Assembly: GCF_001955535.1 (NCBI RefSeq)
Contig: NZ_MPVN01000004.1
Coordinates: 186,001 to 250,000 of the forward strand
DNA length: 64,000 nt
DNA from: Paenibacillus sp. FSL H7-0326
GTDB lineage: Bacteria; Bacillota; Bacilli; Paenibacillales; Paenibacillaceae
Direction: 5' to 3'
Part shown: positions 16,461-25,718 of the stretch, piece by piece
Numbering within the stretch: the stretch's first letter is position 1
How the letters are laid out: each line of letters starts with the position of its first letter
The notes under the pieces: generated by a model
What the model saw: only the letters and a program-made list of their open reading frames with translations
Told to the model about the DNA's origin: nothing
Database searches by the model: none
Position numbers and translations under genes: made by a program

Positions 16461-18554
16461 ATGAGTAACGAAGAAAAGCGCATGAATGAGAACGCTAAGC
16501 AGGAGCAGCTGGAATCGTTTCGCGTAAATAATGACGGTAAGAAACTGACCACCAATCAGGGACTGAAGGTATCTGAAGATGAACACTCCTTGAAAGCGGG
16601 AGTCCTCGGTCCGACCTTAATGGAGGACTTTCATTTTCGGGAGAAGATGACGCATTTTGACCATGAGCGTATTCCGGAGCGAATTGTACATGCCCGCGGA
16701 TTTGGCGCGCATGGTTATTTTCAGGTGTACGAGCCGTTAACCTCTCTTACCCGAGCAAAATTCCTGCAGGATCCTTCTGTGAAGACACCTGTCTTTGTCC
16801 GCTTCTCTACGGTCGCAGGCTCGCGCGGTTCGGCGGATACAGTGCGCGATGTAAGGGGCTTCTCCACGAAATTTTATACGGAGGAAGGAAACTATGATCT
16901 CGTAGGAAATAACATACCGGTGTTCTTTATTCAGGATGCGATGAAATTCCCTGACTTTGTGCATGCCGTTAAGCCTGAGCCGCATAATGAAGTACCGCAG
17001 GCTTCTTCTGCACATGATACCTTCTGGGACTTCATTGCGAATAATCATGAATCAGCGCATATGATGATGTGGGCGATGTCGGACCGGGCACTGCCGCGGA
17101 GCTATCGCATGATGGAAGGGTTCGGTGTACATACTTTCCGTCTGGTCAATGAGGAAGGCGTAGGCCATTTCGTCAAATTCCATTGGAAGCCAGTACTTGG
17201 CGTCCATTCTTTAGTATGGGATGAGAACCAGAAGGTAGCGGGTAAAGACCCGGATTTTCATCGCAGAGATTTGTGGGATGCGATTGAGACCGGCAATTAT
17301 CCGGAATACGAGCTGGGGCTTCAGATTATTAAGGAAGAGGACGAGTTTTCATTTGACTTTGATATTTTGGATCCGACAAAAATTTGGCCGGAGGAGATCG
17401 TTCCTGTGCGCAGAGTCGGCAAAATGACGCTGAATCGCAACACAGACAATTTCTTCGCGGAGACGGAGCAAATTGCTTTCCATCCAGGCCATGTTGTGCC
17501 CGGAATTGATTTCAGTAATGATCCGCTCCTCCAAGGGCGTCTATTCTCTTATACGGATACTCAAATCTCCAGACTTGGCGGGCCGAACTTTGCGGAGATT
17601 CCGATCAACCGTCCAGTCGCGCCGGTGCATAACAACCAGCGTGATGGCATGCACCGGATGACGATCAATCAAGGTCCGGTGAGTTATCATAAGAACAGTA
17701 TTGCGGGTAACACGCCTTCGCCTGCATCGCCGCAGGAAGGCGGATATCAGCATTATGCGGAGAAAGTGGAAGGGCACAAGATCAAGGCAAGAAGCGGAAG
17801 CTTCGAAGATTTTTACAGCCAGGCTCTGCTGTTCTGGAACAGTATGTCAGCGCCGGAGAAAAAACATCTCATCAGCGCATTCCAATTTGAGCTTGGGAAG
17901 GTTCAGCGGATGGAAATACGTCAGCAGGTCATTCATCTGCTGATGAACATTGCTCCTGAGCTGGCTGCTGCGGTGGCTCCTAAGATCGGTGTCCAGCTGC
18001 CCGAGTCTGCCGAGCATCCAGCGAAGTCACCGGTGATTGAGTCTTCTCCTGCACTTAGCATGGCGAACACAATTCATTCCGCAAAGACGCGTAAAGTGGC
18101 CATACTGGCGGGAGATGGTTTTGATCAGCATGCCATCACCTTGATGAACGCCTTGACTGAAGCAGGTGCCATGGCCGAAGTGGTCAGTGATCATCTGGGA
18201 CCTGTTGCAGGACAAGGAGGGGTAAGTATGGAGGCGATGCATACTTTCCTCACGAGCGATTCATTACTGTTTGATGCGATCTACGTGGCCGGCGGTGAAC
18301 ATAGTGTGCAGGCGCTTGCAGCCGACCCTAACGCGGCGGAGTTTATTAAGGAAGCTTACAGACACTATAAGCCGATTGGTGCAGTTAATGAAGGAGTATC
18401 CTTCCTTGTAAAAGGCCTGGGTATGGCGTCTGATTCTGCAGCTGCCTCAGCACCGGGAATTATAACGGCTGCGAGTGGAGAAGAGCTGGGAAGCTTCGCT
18501 GAGAAATTCTTGAATGCCGTAGCAGCACATCGATTCTGGGATCGCGTTATTTAA
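16461..18554 (+). CDS. katE: Large-subunit catalase (HPII type)
   Basis: A 697-residue haem catalase that breaks down hydrogen peroxide. The core has RIVHARGFGAHG (essential His, about residue 75), FVRFSTVAGSRGS (about 113) and VGNNIPVFFIQD (Asn, about 148). After about 520 residues comes a flavodoxin-like C-terminal domain (KVAILAGDGFDQHAI, then AVNEGVSFL) typical of the large catalase clade such as E. coli HPII. No signal peptide. ATG 16461 follows GAGGAGGAAGG; an upstream ATG at 16437 lacks a site. In spore-formers such catalases are often stationary-phase or spore proteins. Confidence 0.93.
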   Translation: MSNEEKRMNENAKQEQLESFRVNNDGKKLTTNQGLKVSEDEHSLKAGVLGPTLMEDFHFREKMTHFDHERIPERIVHARGFGAHGYFQVYEPLTSLTRAKFLQDPSVKTPVFVRFSTVAGSRGSADTVRDVRGFSTKFYTEEGNYDLVGNNIPVFFIQDAMKFPDFVHAVKPEPHNEVPQASSAHDTFWDFIANNHESAHMMMWAMSDRALPRSYRMMEGFGVHTFRLVNEEGVGHFVKFHWKPVLGVHSLVWDENQKVAGKDPDFHRRDLWDAIETGNYPEYELGLQIIKEEDEFSFDFDILDPTKIWPEEIVPVRRVGKMTLNRNTDNFFAETEQIAFHPGHVVPGIDFSNDPLLQGRLFSYTDTQISRLGGPNFAEIPINRPVAPVHNNQRDGMHRMTINQGPVSYHKNSIAGNTPSPASPQEGGYQHYAEKVEGHKIKARSGSFEDFYSQALLFWNSMSAPEKKHLISAFQFELGKVQRMEIRQQVIHLLMNIAPELAAAVAPKIGVQLPESAEHPAKSPVIESSPALSMANTIHSAKTRKVAILAGDGFDQHAITLMNALTEAGAMAEVVSDHLGPVAGQGGVSMEAMHTFLTSDSLLFDAIYVAGGEHSVQALAADPNAAEFIKEAYRHYKPIGAVNEGVSFLVKGLGMASDSAAASAPGIITAASGEELGSFAEKFLNAVAAHRFWDRVI

Positions 18555-18600
18555 GGGGAATAGAAGCAGAGTAAAAGTGACTAAAAAAATCAATATTAAA

Positions 18601-18653
18601 GACAAGCAATCAAGTGACGGCTGTTCACTTTCTGATTTGCTTGTCTTTTTTTG
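18601..18653 (+). terminator. Terminator after catalase gene
   Basis: GACAAGCAA (18601-18609) with TTGCTTGTC (18637-18645), an inner AAGTGA/TCACTT stem, and a T run. Confidence 0.88.
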
Positions 18654-18772
18654 TTTACCGTTCACCCCAGTGGAATAAAGTCGGTTTTGGATTTGCAATA
18701 CCTCTTCATGTTACAATGGTCCACAGTATTGAAGGTGATTCGTTTTAAATCGTAGTAAAGGTGTGTCTATTA

Positions 18773-19885
18773 TTGAATTTGAATAGTGTTGTTGAATTTT
18801 TTGGTGAAATTAATTGGTTTCGACTAGCCGTTGCGGTGCTTCTTCTGCTGGTCTTTACGGTTTTTAACAAATGGACCTCAACCCGTCTTTTTCGTTTAAT
18901 GAAACGATTCTTCGGTATGAAGTGGGATAATCTCTACCTGACTGTTCGTAATCCGATCCGCGCTTTAATGATTCTGCTCGGCGTTTCGGGTGCAGTTCGG
19001 TTTTATTTCGATGGAGGCGGAGAATGGGTTCTATTCTCTCATCTCATTCGAACCGCCTTTATCGCGTGTATCGGATGGGGATTGTATAACTTATCAGGAA
19101 GGTCATCCCGATTCTTTGCCGGTTTTACCACCAAATGGGGCGTTGAAGAGTCGGATATGATCATTCCCTTTTTATCCAAGGTGCTCCGATTCTTAGTTAT
19201 TGCATTGACACTGACAATTATCGCAGCAGAGTGGGGTTACAGCATTAATGGTTTAGTCGCAGGACTAGGGCTCGGAAGCCTTGCCGTTGCGCTGGCCGCT
19301 CAGGATACGCTCAGTAACCTGATCGCAGGCGTTATTATCGTGACAGAGAAGCCTTTCTCGAAGGGTGATTGGATTAAGACCGATACCGTAGAAGGTATGG
19401 TAGAGGATATTTCATTTAGAAGCTCGAAGATCCGTACTTTTGCGGATTCTATCGTTATTATTCCGAACAATATTCTTGCGAAGTCGGCCATTACCAACTG
19501 GAGTCGGATGGGCAAGAGACGTATCACCTTCGATCTCGGCGTTGCGATTGATTCGGATCGGAAGAAGCTGGTCACAGCCGTTGAGCGGCTTCGTGAATAT
19601 ATTGAGAGTCATCCGGAAGTGGACAAAGAGCTGCTGATGGTTCGTGTTAAAGGAATGACCAATGAACAGATTACGATCTTCTTCTACTTCTTTACGTATA
19701 CGACGGTTTGGGTCGAGCATATGCGAGTGCTGGAGTCGATCAACTTTGAGATTCTGAACATATTGGAAAAAGAGGGGATCAAGCTGGCTGTGCCGGCACA
19801 GCGTTTGTTCGTTGAGAAGAATATGATCTTTGCACCAGAAGAGGAAGTGGATGTGGAGAAGGAACGCGTCTACGCAAACAACTAG
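18773..19885 (+). CDS. MscS-family mechanosensitive channel
   Basis: About 370 residues. Four to five N-terminal membrane segments are followed by the MscS pore helix and beta domain: GLVAGLGLGSLAVALAAQDTLSNLIAG (about 158-184) is the Gly/Ala-packed pore helix and ITEKPF-like VTEKPFSKGDWI follows. The C-terminal cytosolic vestibule domain ends near residue 350. It would release solutes on osmotic downshock. TTG 18773 is preferred (AAAGGTG nine bases upstream); GTG 18761 overlaps that site. Closest in layout to the YbdG/YnaI-like group rather than small MscS. Confidence 0.88.
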   Translation: MNLNSVVEFFGEINWFRLAVAVLLLLVFTVFNKWTSTRLFRLMKRFFGMKWDNLYLTVRNPIRALMILLGVSGAVRFYFDGGGEWVLFSHLIRTAFIACIGWGLYNLSGRSSRFFAGFTTKWGVEESDMIIPFLSKVLRFLVIALTLTIIAAEWGYSINGLVAGLGLGSLAVALAAQDTLSNLIAGVIIVTEKPFSKGDWIKTDTVEGMVEDISFRSSKIRTFADSIVIIPNNILAKSAITNWSRMGKRRITFDLGVAIDSDRKKLVTAVERLREYIESHPEVDKELLMVRVKGMTNEQITIFFYFFTYTTVWVEHMRVLESINFEILNILEKEGIKLAVPAQRLFVEKNMIFAPEEEVDVEKERVYANN

Positions 19886-19929
19886 TCTCCACATAGAGAT
19901 TACTCTGCCGTATAGTATAAGCACAAGCA

Positions 19930-19975
19930 AGCGGCACATCTGTCCCCGCAGGTCAGATGTGCCGCTCTTTTTTAT
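19930..19975. terminator. Shared terminator between channel gene and pepT
   Basis: AGCGGCACATCTG (19930-19942) pairs perfectly with CAGATGTGCCGCT (19954-19966), followed by T on the plus strand. It lies between convergent genes and could serve both. Confidence 0.9.
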
Positions 19976-19980
19976 ATGCC

Positions 19981-21216
19981 TTACGCTTCCCGCTGCTCAA
20001 ACCGCTCTATGATTCCAATGATCACCTGTGTGGCTAAGACCATATGATCTACAGATACATATTCGTAGCGCCCATGGTAGTTCTCTCCGCCGGTGAAAAT
20101 ATTCGGTGTCGGCAGTCCCATGTAGGACAGCTGGGAACCGTCTGTGCCTCCGCGGATCGGGACAATGTGAGGCTCAATATCGAGACTCTTCATCGCTTCG
20201 CCCGCAATATCAACGATAAATTTGACGGGTTCAATCTTCTCCCGCATGTTGTAATATTGGTCGCGGAGCGTAAGCTGGACACGTTCTTCACCATATTTAG
20301 CCTGAAGATCCTTAGCGATCCGCTCCATGTTTGCTTTCCTTGCCTCAAAGCGGGCACGGTCAAAGTCACGGATGATATAGCTGAGCGTGGTCTCTTCTAC
20401 GTCTCCTTGTATGGAGTTCAGATGATAAAAACCATCATAGCCATCCGTATGCTCCGGCGCCTCCTCTACGGGAAGCAGACCGTTGAACTCCATAGCGATT
20501 TTGGCGGAATTGACCATTTTATTCTTCGCAGTACCGGGGTGAACGTTCTTGCCCTTGAAGACGATCTTGGCCGCCGCTGCATTAAAGCTCTCATATTCCA
20601 GCTCTCCAAGGGGTCCGCCGTCAACCGTATAGGCATATTTCGCGCCAAAGGCTTCAACATCAAACCGGTGTGGTCCGCGCCCAATCTCTTCGTCTGGTGT
20701 GAAGGCGACTCGAATCTTGCCATGCTTGATTTCAGGATGATTCAGCAGGTAGTCCATGGCGGTCATAATTTCGGCAATACCGGCTTTGTTATCTGCACCG
20801 AGCAGGGTTGTCCCGTCTGTTGTAATCAAGGTGTGTCCTTTATAGTTCACAAGCTCAGGAAAATCATGGGGTGACAGAATGATATTCTGCTCTTTGTTCA
20901 GCACAATATCGTTACCGTCGTAGGAATCGATGAGCTGAGGATTTACGTTCTTACCTGTAAAATCAGTAGCTGTGTCCAGATGCGCTAGAAAGCCGATCAC
21001 CGGAACTTCCTTGTCTGTATTCGCAGGCAGTGTTGCCATCACATAGCCGTTATCATCCATTGTGACTTCCTGCATCCCGATCTCCTGAAGTTCTTCTACA
21101 AGCTTGCGGCCCAGTTCCAGCTGCCCCGGTGTAGACGGACAGGTCTCGCTGTTCTCATCCGACTGTGTATCCATACGTACATAACCGGTAATACGCCGAA
21201 TCAGATCTTGCTTCAT
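19981..21216 (-). CDS. pepT: Peptidase T (tripeptide aminopeptidase)
   Basis: A 411-residue M20-family zinc aminopeptidase that removes the N-terminal residue of tripeptides. Landmarks: FLAHLDTATD (first zinc His, about 79), GADNKAGIAEI (bridging Asp, about 140), TPDEEIGRG (catalytic Glu and zinc ligand, about 173), VDGGPLGELEYE (about 196) and RGGTDGSQLS (about 352). The full family length is present and there is no signal peptide. The start follows a GGAGATGAGG-type site. Single gene; its neighbours are convergent or divergent. Confidence 0.95.
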   Translation of the reverse strand: MKQDLIRRITGYVRMDTQSDENSETCPSTPGQLELGRKLVEELQEIGMQEVTMDDNGYVMATLPANTDKEVPVIGFLAHLDTATDFTGKNVNPQLIDSYDGNDIVLNKEQNIILSPHDFPELVNYKGHTLITTDGTTLLGADNKAGIAEIMTAMDYLLNHPEIKHGKIRVAFTPDEEIGRGPHRFDVEAFGAKYAYTVDGGPLGELEYESFNAAAAKIVFKGKNVHPGTAKNKMVNSAKIAMEFNGLLPVEEAPEHTDGYDGFYHLNSIQGDVEETTLSYIIRDFDRARFEARKANMERIAKDLQAKYGEERVQLTLRDQYYNMREKIEPVKFIVDIAGEAMKSLDIEPHIVPIRGGTDGSQLSYMGLPTPNIFTGGENYHGRYEYVSVDHMVLATQVIIGIIERFEQREA

Positions 21217-21430
21217 GTACTCCTCATCTCCTTATCATGGCGGGAATGATGTTCCCGTGTTCAATATTTCCATTTTATCATGAACAAACGAAGATTCATA
21301 AATTGTAAAATGAAACCTAAAGGTTTCCCTTTACACGAAACCAAAAGGTGTCATATAATCATGAGAGAAATTGAACACACTTATAATCTTAGACAATTTA
21401 ACTGGAAAATAGCGAAGGAGTAGAGAATAA

Positions 21431-21844
21431 ATGACGCAAACATTGCCGGATATTCAGAAGACAATCGTTATCGATGCGCCCATCGAGAAAGTATGGAGCA
21501 AGGTGGCTACGGCCGAAGGTATCGCTGCCTGGTTTATGCCAAATGACTTTGAGCCTGTGCTTGGGCATGAATTTCAACTGCAGGCAGGACCGTTTGGAAA
21601 TTCACAGTGCAAAGTGACCGAGCTCGAACCGCCGCATCGGCTCAGCTTCAAATGGGACAAGGATTGGATCATTACCTTCGAGCTGGCAGAGAAGGATGGG
21701 CAGACGGAGTTCACACTTACCCATGGCGGCTGGAGTGTAGAAGAGAAGACCTCCTTCGGCGAAGATCACAGCGTAGTGCGTGACCGGATGTCGGGCGGAT
21801 GGACTGGAATTCTTAGCAAGCTGGCAGCGCAGTTTGGAGCGTAG
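21431..21844 (+). CDS. SRPBCC (AHSA1-like) domain protein
   Basis: A 137-residue START/Bet v1-fold protein. It opens with IVIDAPIEKVWSKVATAEGIAAWFMP, the usual N-terminal strand and first helix, and ends with the long C-terminal helix (SGGWTGILSKLAAQF). Such proteins have a hydrophobic ligand cavity; their ligands are mostly unknown. A GAAGGAG site precedes the ATG. It runs into the ArsR-type regulator five bases later, a very common pairing in Firmicutes in which the regulator controls the pair. Confidence 0.87.
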   Translation: MTQTLPDIQKTIVIDAPIEKVWSKVATAEGIAAWFMPNDFEPVLGHEFQLQAGPFGNSQCKVTELEPPHRLSFKWDKDWIITFELAEKDGQTEFTLTHGGWSVEEKTSFGEDHSVVRDRMSGGWTGILSKLAAQFGA

Positions 21845-21849
21845 CATTG

Positions 21850-22185
21850 ATGTCAGCTGCACCCAAGCATGATGTCTTTCAAGCGATTGCAGATCCTACC
21901 CGCCGGGATTTGCTTCATTTACTGAGCCATGGGGAAATGCCGGTTGGTGCCATCAGTGAGCGGTTTCCCATCAGCCGAACCGCCGTATCCAAGCACCTGC
22001 GTGTGCTGGCTGATGCCGGACTTGTACAGGACCGTAAGGTTGGACGCGAGACCAGGTATCGACTGGATACCGAGCCTCTGACCGAACTGAAGCGCTGGTT
22101 GTCTTACTATGAGCGGTTCTGGGATAACAAGCTCACGATGCTGAAGCTTTATGCAGAACAGGATGAGCCTTTGCAAGAGGATTAA
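21850..22185 (+). CDS. ArsR-family transcription regulator
   Basis: A 111-residue winged-helix protein. ADPTRRDLLHLLS, then ISRTAVSKHLRVLADAGLVQDRKVGRETRYRL, is the recognition helix and wing of the ArsR family. No Cys pair of metal-sensing type is visible, and the family subgroup next to SRPBCC genes is usually not metal-responsive. The ATG at 21850 lies five bases after the upstream stop. Probably autoregulates this two-gene operon. Confidence 0.88.
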   Translation: MSAAPKHDVFQAIADPTRRDLLHLLSHGEMPVGAISERFPISRTAVSKHLRVLADAGLVQDRKVGRETRYRLDTEPLTELKRWLSYYERFWDNKLTMLKLYAEQDEPLQED

Positions 22186-22215
22186 AAGTAGGATCAAAAT
22201 CGCCAGGAGTGTGAC

Positions 22216-23172
22216 CTACAACGTAAGGGTTCTCCATAGATAGAAGACGGCGTAGGCCTCATAGCCTGCCCAAGGCTTAAACAGCTCCCGGATCTGATCA
22301 GGAGCCGGCTTCACGCTGAGACCAAGCTCCCGCTTCAGCGCAGCATGAAGTCCGGCATCACCGATAGGAAAGGCAGCGGGATCACGGAGGCAGCGCATCA
22401 GCACATAATGCGCCGTCCAGGGGCCGATCCCGCGAATGGAGATGAGCGTCTGCTCGGCTTCCTGGAAGCCCGAGGCAAGAAGGTCCCCCTTCTGGAGCTC
22501 ACCGCTGTCGATCCTTCTGGCCAGATCCAATATATACTCGCATTTTTTGGTCGTAATTTGCAGCTCCTTCAGTTCCTGTACGGTTGCCGTCAGCACAGAC
22601 TGAGGCGTCGGGAAGAGATAGTACGTCCGCTCTCCAAATGGATGCTGCTCCCCATAAGTCTCGGTGAGGCGGCGTTTTAACGTATAAGCAAACGTCAGAT
22701 TGATCTGCTGTCCGAGCACTGCCCAGCATAAAGCCTCGAACAGATCAGGAACACCAATGATACGGAGTCCTCGTAATGATTCAGAGAATTTCGAGAGAAT
22801 GGGGTCAGACGCGACACGTGTCTCCACAGGAGTGAGATCTCTGTCCAGATCCAGCCATTCGGTTATATAGGCTGCTGCTGCCTGGCATTCTTCAGCACGG
22901 AGCGGTGCTTCCAGCAAGGAATGAACAACCAGCGCATGAGTCTCTTGATCGTACTCCAATTGAAGCGGAAGCACGGTTTCCTTCACTTTAATCAGCTTAT
23001 ATATCCTTCCCTGATCCACTTGATGCAGACATTCCAGCTTGGAACGGTTCAAATAATACAGAACCTCTTCATAGTGAAACAGCTTCGGCAGAGACAGCTT
23101 AAAGGTGTTATCTCCAGGATGGTACTCCACTCTAGAACTGGAACCGGGCATGTCCGGCTGCGGTATATCCAT
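22216..23172 (-). CDS. alkA: DNA-3-methyladenine glycosylase II (AlkA-like)
   Basis: A 318-residue HhH-GPD base-excision glycosylase. The N-terminal half resembles the AlkA accessory domain; the C-terminal half has LCWAVLGQQINLTFA, the helix-hairpin-helix segment LISIRGIGPWTAHYVLMR, and the catalytic Asp in PIGDAGLHAAL (about 280). It would remove alkylated purines. It is the last gene of a three-gene operon, and its start overlaps the end of ogt by 41 bases, so the two are translationally coupled. Induction by the AdaA-type regulator upstream is expected from the B. subtilis precedent. Confidence 0.92.
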   Translation of the reverse strand: MDIPQPDMPGSSSRVEYHPGDNTFKLSLPKLFHYEEVLYYLNRSKLECLHQVDQGRIYKLIKVKETVLPLQLEYDQETHALVVHSLLEAPLRAEECQAAAAYITEWLDLDRDLTPVETRVASDPILSKFSESLRGLRIIGVPDLFEALCWAVLGQQINLTFAYTLKRRLTETYGEQHPFGERTYYLFPTPQSVLTATVQELKELQITTKKCEYILDLARRIDSGELQKGDLLASGFQEAEQTLISIRGIGPWTAHYVLMRCLRDPAAFPIGDAGLHAALKRELGLSVKPAPDQIRELFKPWAGYEAYAVFYLWRTLTL

Positions 23173-23680
23173 GATATCCCTCCAAGTTAAGAAGTGCTTC
23201 CTTTACTTTCAATCCGCCTGCAAACCCCGTCAGTGTGTTGTTCTTACCAATGACACGGTGGCAGGGAACGATGATGGGCACAGGATTCGCCCCGTTTGCA
23301 GTACCAACGGCACGGACTGCTTGAGGGCGGTCAATCCCGTGAGCAATGTCGGAATAGCTGCGCGCTTCGCCATAGGGAATTTGCTGTAACGCCTGCCATA
23401 CCTTCTTCTGAAATTCCGTACCTCTCAGATCGAGCGGCAGACGGAAGCTCTGTCTTGCTCCATTCATATATTCGTTCAGCTGAGTGACATAGGGTGCGAG
23501 CTTCTCGGGACTCTCTATCATATCTGCTCTTGGAAAACGGCGCTGAATCCAGCTCATCAGCACCTCCATCGAATCTGTGGGCCAGGTCACTTTGCACAGC
23601 CCCTTCTCTGTTGCGGCTATATACATCGTCTGATGTTGAAATAAAGAATGTCTGAGCTCAGCCCAGTACACGGTCTCCAT
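23132..23680 (-). CDS. ogt: Methylated-DNA--protein-cysteine methyltransferase
   Basis: A 182-residue O6-alkylguanine repair protein. The active-site Cys is in IVPCHRVIG (about residue 148), preceded by the DNA-binding helix with YGEARSYSDIA and RAVGTANGANP. It transfers the alkyl group to itself and is used once. The start follows GGAGGAGG. Equivalent to B. subtilis AdaB by position after the AdaA-like gene. The C-terminus overlaps the alkA start. Confidence 0.94.
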   Translation of the reverse strand: METVYWAELRHSLFQHQTMYIAATEKGLCKVTWPTDSMEVLMSWIQRRFPRADMIESPEKLAPYVTQLNEYMNGARQSFRLPLDLRGTEFQKKVWQALQQIPYGEARSYSDIAHGIDRPQAVRAVGTANGANPVPIIVPCHRVIGKNNTLTGFAGGLKVKEALLNLEGYHGYTAAGHARFQF

Positions 23681-23716
23681 ACGGTATACCTCCTCCTCTG
23701 TTCAAATGAATAACCT

Positions 23717-24280
23717 CTATGTGATATCCCCTTTGCGGTACTGCTGGGGTGTGACACCTGTTCTCTTTTGAAAAACATGGATAAAGTGCGAGACGCTCTT
23801 AAAACCGACGTTTAATGCCACATCCTGAATTTCCGAATCCGAGCTCTTCAGCTGTTCCTTCGCATGCTCAATACGGACATGCTGCAGCTGCTGAGCCGGG
23901 GACGCTTCCGTAACTCTCTTGTACACCCGCTGCATGTGATAGGGACTGATACTGAGCGCTTCAGCGATCTGCGGGAGAGTAAGCGGCTCTCTGTAGTGTG
24001 CATAGATATAGCGGGTAACCCGTTCTGCAATATCAGCATCCGGGTTAATGAGCTCGTGCTTATTTGGCTGGCACCTCTTACAGGCCCGGTATCCGCTGCG
24101 TTCCGCCTCATAAATACTGGCATAGACCGTGACATTTTCCGGCTTCGGTGTTCTGGAGCGGCAGGAGGGTCTGCAGTAGATGCCTGTCGTTTTGATCGCG
24201 GAATAATAAATGCCGTCATACCGGTCGCTTCGCGCAAGTATCGCAGCATACACTTTGTCAAACAGCTCCTGATCCCTCAC
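23717..24280 (-). CDS. adaA: AdaA-type methylphosphotriester-sensing regulator
   Basis: About 187 residues: an N-terminal Ada metal-binding domain with four Cys (IYCRPSCRSR and ACKRCQP), the first being the methyl acceptor, then an AraC-type double helix-turn-helix (LTLPQIAEALSISPYHMQRVYKR; IQDVALNVGFKSVSHFIHVFQKRTG). It senses alkylated DNA phosphates and activates repair genes. GTG 24280 has GGAGG nine bases upstream; ATG 24289 abuts that site, and ATG 24328 gives a long hydrophobic extension not seen in the family. Heads the adaA-ogt-alkA operon. The methyltransferase function is on a separate protein, as in B. subtilis. Confidence 0.92.
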   Translation of the reverse strand: MRDQELFDKVYAAILARSDRYDGIYYSAIKTTGIYCRPSCRSRTPKPENVTVYASIYEAERSGYRACKRCQPNKHELINPDADIAERVTRYIYAHYREPLTLPQIAEALSISPYHMQRVYKRVTEASPAQQLQHVRIEHAKEQLKSSDSEIQDVALNVGFKSVSHFIHVFQKRTGVTPQQYRKGDIT

Positions 24281-24585
24281 ACCTATCATCCTCCATATCC
24301 AAATCTTTATTGTCCGAATCAATTTCATGATATTTTTTTGTCGCTTTAATAAAGGATGAAATTGATCCTACTAAATCACATTATAGGCAACATTCATCCG
24401 AAAAGGCACGTTATAGAAATAGGAGAGCAAGATTTCGACGTTCTGCGAAATGAACATTCCTTAATATGGAAAACTGTAGTATATTAGATGAGTTATCGAA
24501 TCAAAATCTGACCCAAAACATCAAATTTTATTAAAAATGATATATATTGCGTCGACAAAAAAGATAGTGAAGAAAGGAGAAGCTG

Positions 24586-25647
24586 ATGAGCGATCTTGAA
24601 TACCCGTTGACACGGAGCAACCGTAAGAAAGCCGGCAAGAACAAAAAAGCGAAGAAGAAGACGAAAAAGCCATTAATCATCTCTTTTATTATCCTGCTGC
24701 TAGTCGGCTCATTCGCTTATATTTTTCATAAGGAGCTGGGGTGGGCAGCGCTGCAGCTGTTCGTAGAGAAGCCGGTCAAGACGGCACTCGATGATTCTTA
24801 TGAACCGCTTGATGAAGTTACCGGACCCGCTGTGACAGAAGAAGAGAAGGAGCTGGAGCCGTTCAGCATGCTTCTCCTTGGTGTAGACGAGCGCGAAGGG
24901 GATGTCGGCAGATCTGACACGATGATCTATGCCGTATTTCGTCCAGAGGATCACCGGATGCTGCTCTTGTCGATCCCGCGTGACTCCTATGTGCAGATTG
25001 CCGGGAGAGATCGAAGAGATAAAGTTAATGCGGCTTATGCCTATGGCGGCGCCAAGATGAGTGTGGAGACCATTGAGCAGCTCTTGGAAACGGACGTAGA
25101 TTATTATGCAAAAGTGAATTTTAACGCGCTTGTTGAAGTGGTCGATGCGCTCGGCGGTGTCGAGCTTCCTATCACAGAACCGATTCAGAACAAATACAAG
25201 TACCATATTCCACTGTATATTGAGGCAAACAAGCCCATCTATACAGGGGAGGATGCACTCAATTATGTAAGGTACCGTGAGGATTCCGATTTCAAGCGGA
25301 CGGAGCGCCAGCGTATCTTTCTCAAAGCCGCAGCAGAACGGATGCTGCAGATCGGAAATATTACCAAGATTCCAGAAATCCTGTCTATCGCGAGCAGTAA
25401 TATGAAGACAGATATGACCTCAGACTTTATCCTGGATCTTGGCAAGCTGCTCTATGATAAGGAAGCTGTTCCGCAGATGACCAGTTATATGCTGGAGGGA
25501 AGCGGCAAGAGCGATGGGGCCTGGTACTACATGCTGGATGACGATAAGCTGGACTACGCGCAGCAATTAGTCGACAATTGGACAGATGCGTCCATTACCA
25601 GCGATCAGCTGATGGATCCGGAAAAGGATGAAGAGCAAACACCATAA
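24586..25647 (+). CDS. LytR-CpsA-Psr (LCP) family glycopolymer transferase
   Basis: A 353-residue protein with a very basic cytosolic N-terminus (many Lys), one membrane segment (about 28-46) and an extracellular LCP domain (about 93-245). Signature segments: LLLGVDEREGDVGRSDTMI, SIPRDSYVQI and KVNAAYAYGG, which supply the Arg and Asp residues that bind pyrophosphate-lipid. LCP enzymes attach wall teichoic acid or other polymers to peptidoglycan. The start follows AAAGGAG. Monocistronic with its own terminator. Confidence 0.92.
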   Translation: MSDLEYPLTRSNRKKAGKNKKAKKKTKKPLIISFIILLLVGSFAYIFHKELGWAALQLFVEKPVKTALDDSYEPLDEVTGPAVTEEEKELEPFSMLLLGVDEREGDVGRSDTMIYAVFRPEDHRMLLLSIPRDSYVQIAGRDRRDKVNAAYAYGGAKMSVETIEQLLETDVDYYAKVNFNALVEVVDALGGVELPITEPIQNKYKYHIPLYIEANKPIYTGEDALNYVRYREDSDFKRTERQRIFLKAAAERMLQIGNITKIPEILSIASSNMKTDMTSDFILDLGKLLYDKEAVPQMTSYMLEGSGKSDGAWYYMLDDDKLDYAQQLVDNWTDASITSDQLMDPEKDEEQTP

Positions 25648-25651
25648 TATG

Positions 25652-25685
25652 AAGGGCCTGTCCTATGCAGACAGGCCCTTTTTGT
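25652..25685 (+). terminator. Terminator after LCP gene
   Basis: AAGGGCCTGTC (25652-25662) pairs perfectly with GACAGGCCCTT (25670-25680), followed by T. Confidence 0.92.
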
Positions 25686-25718
25686 GTGATCCGCCAGCAG
25701 GGGCGTCATTTACGATCA

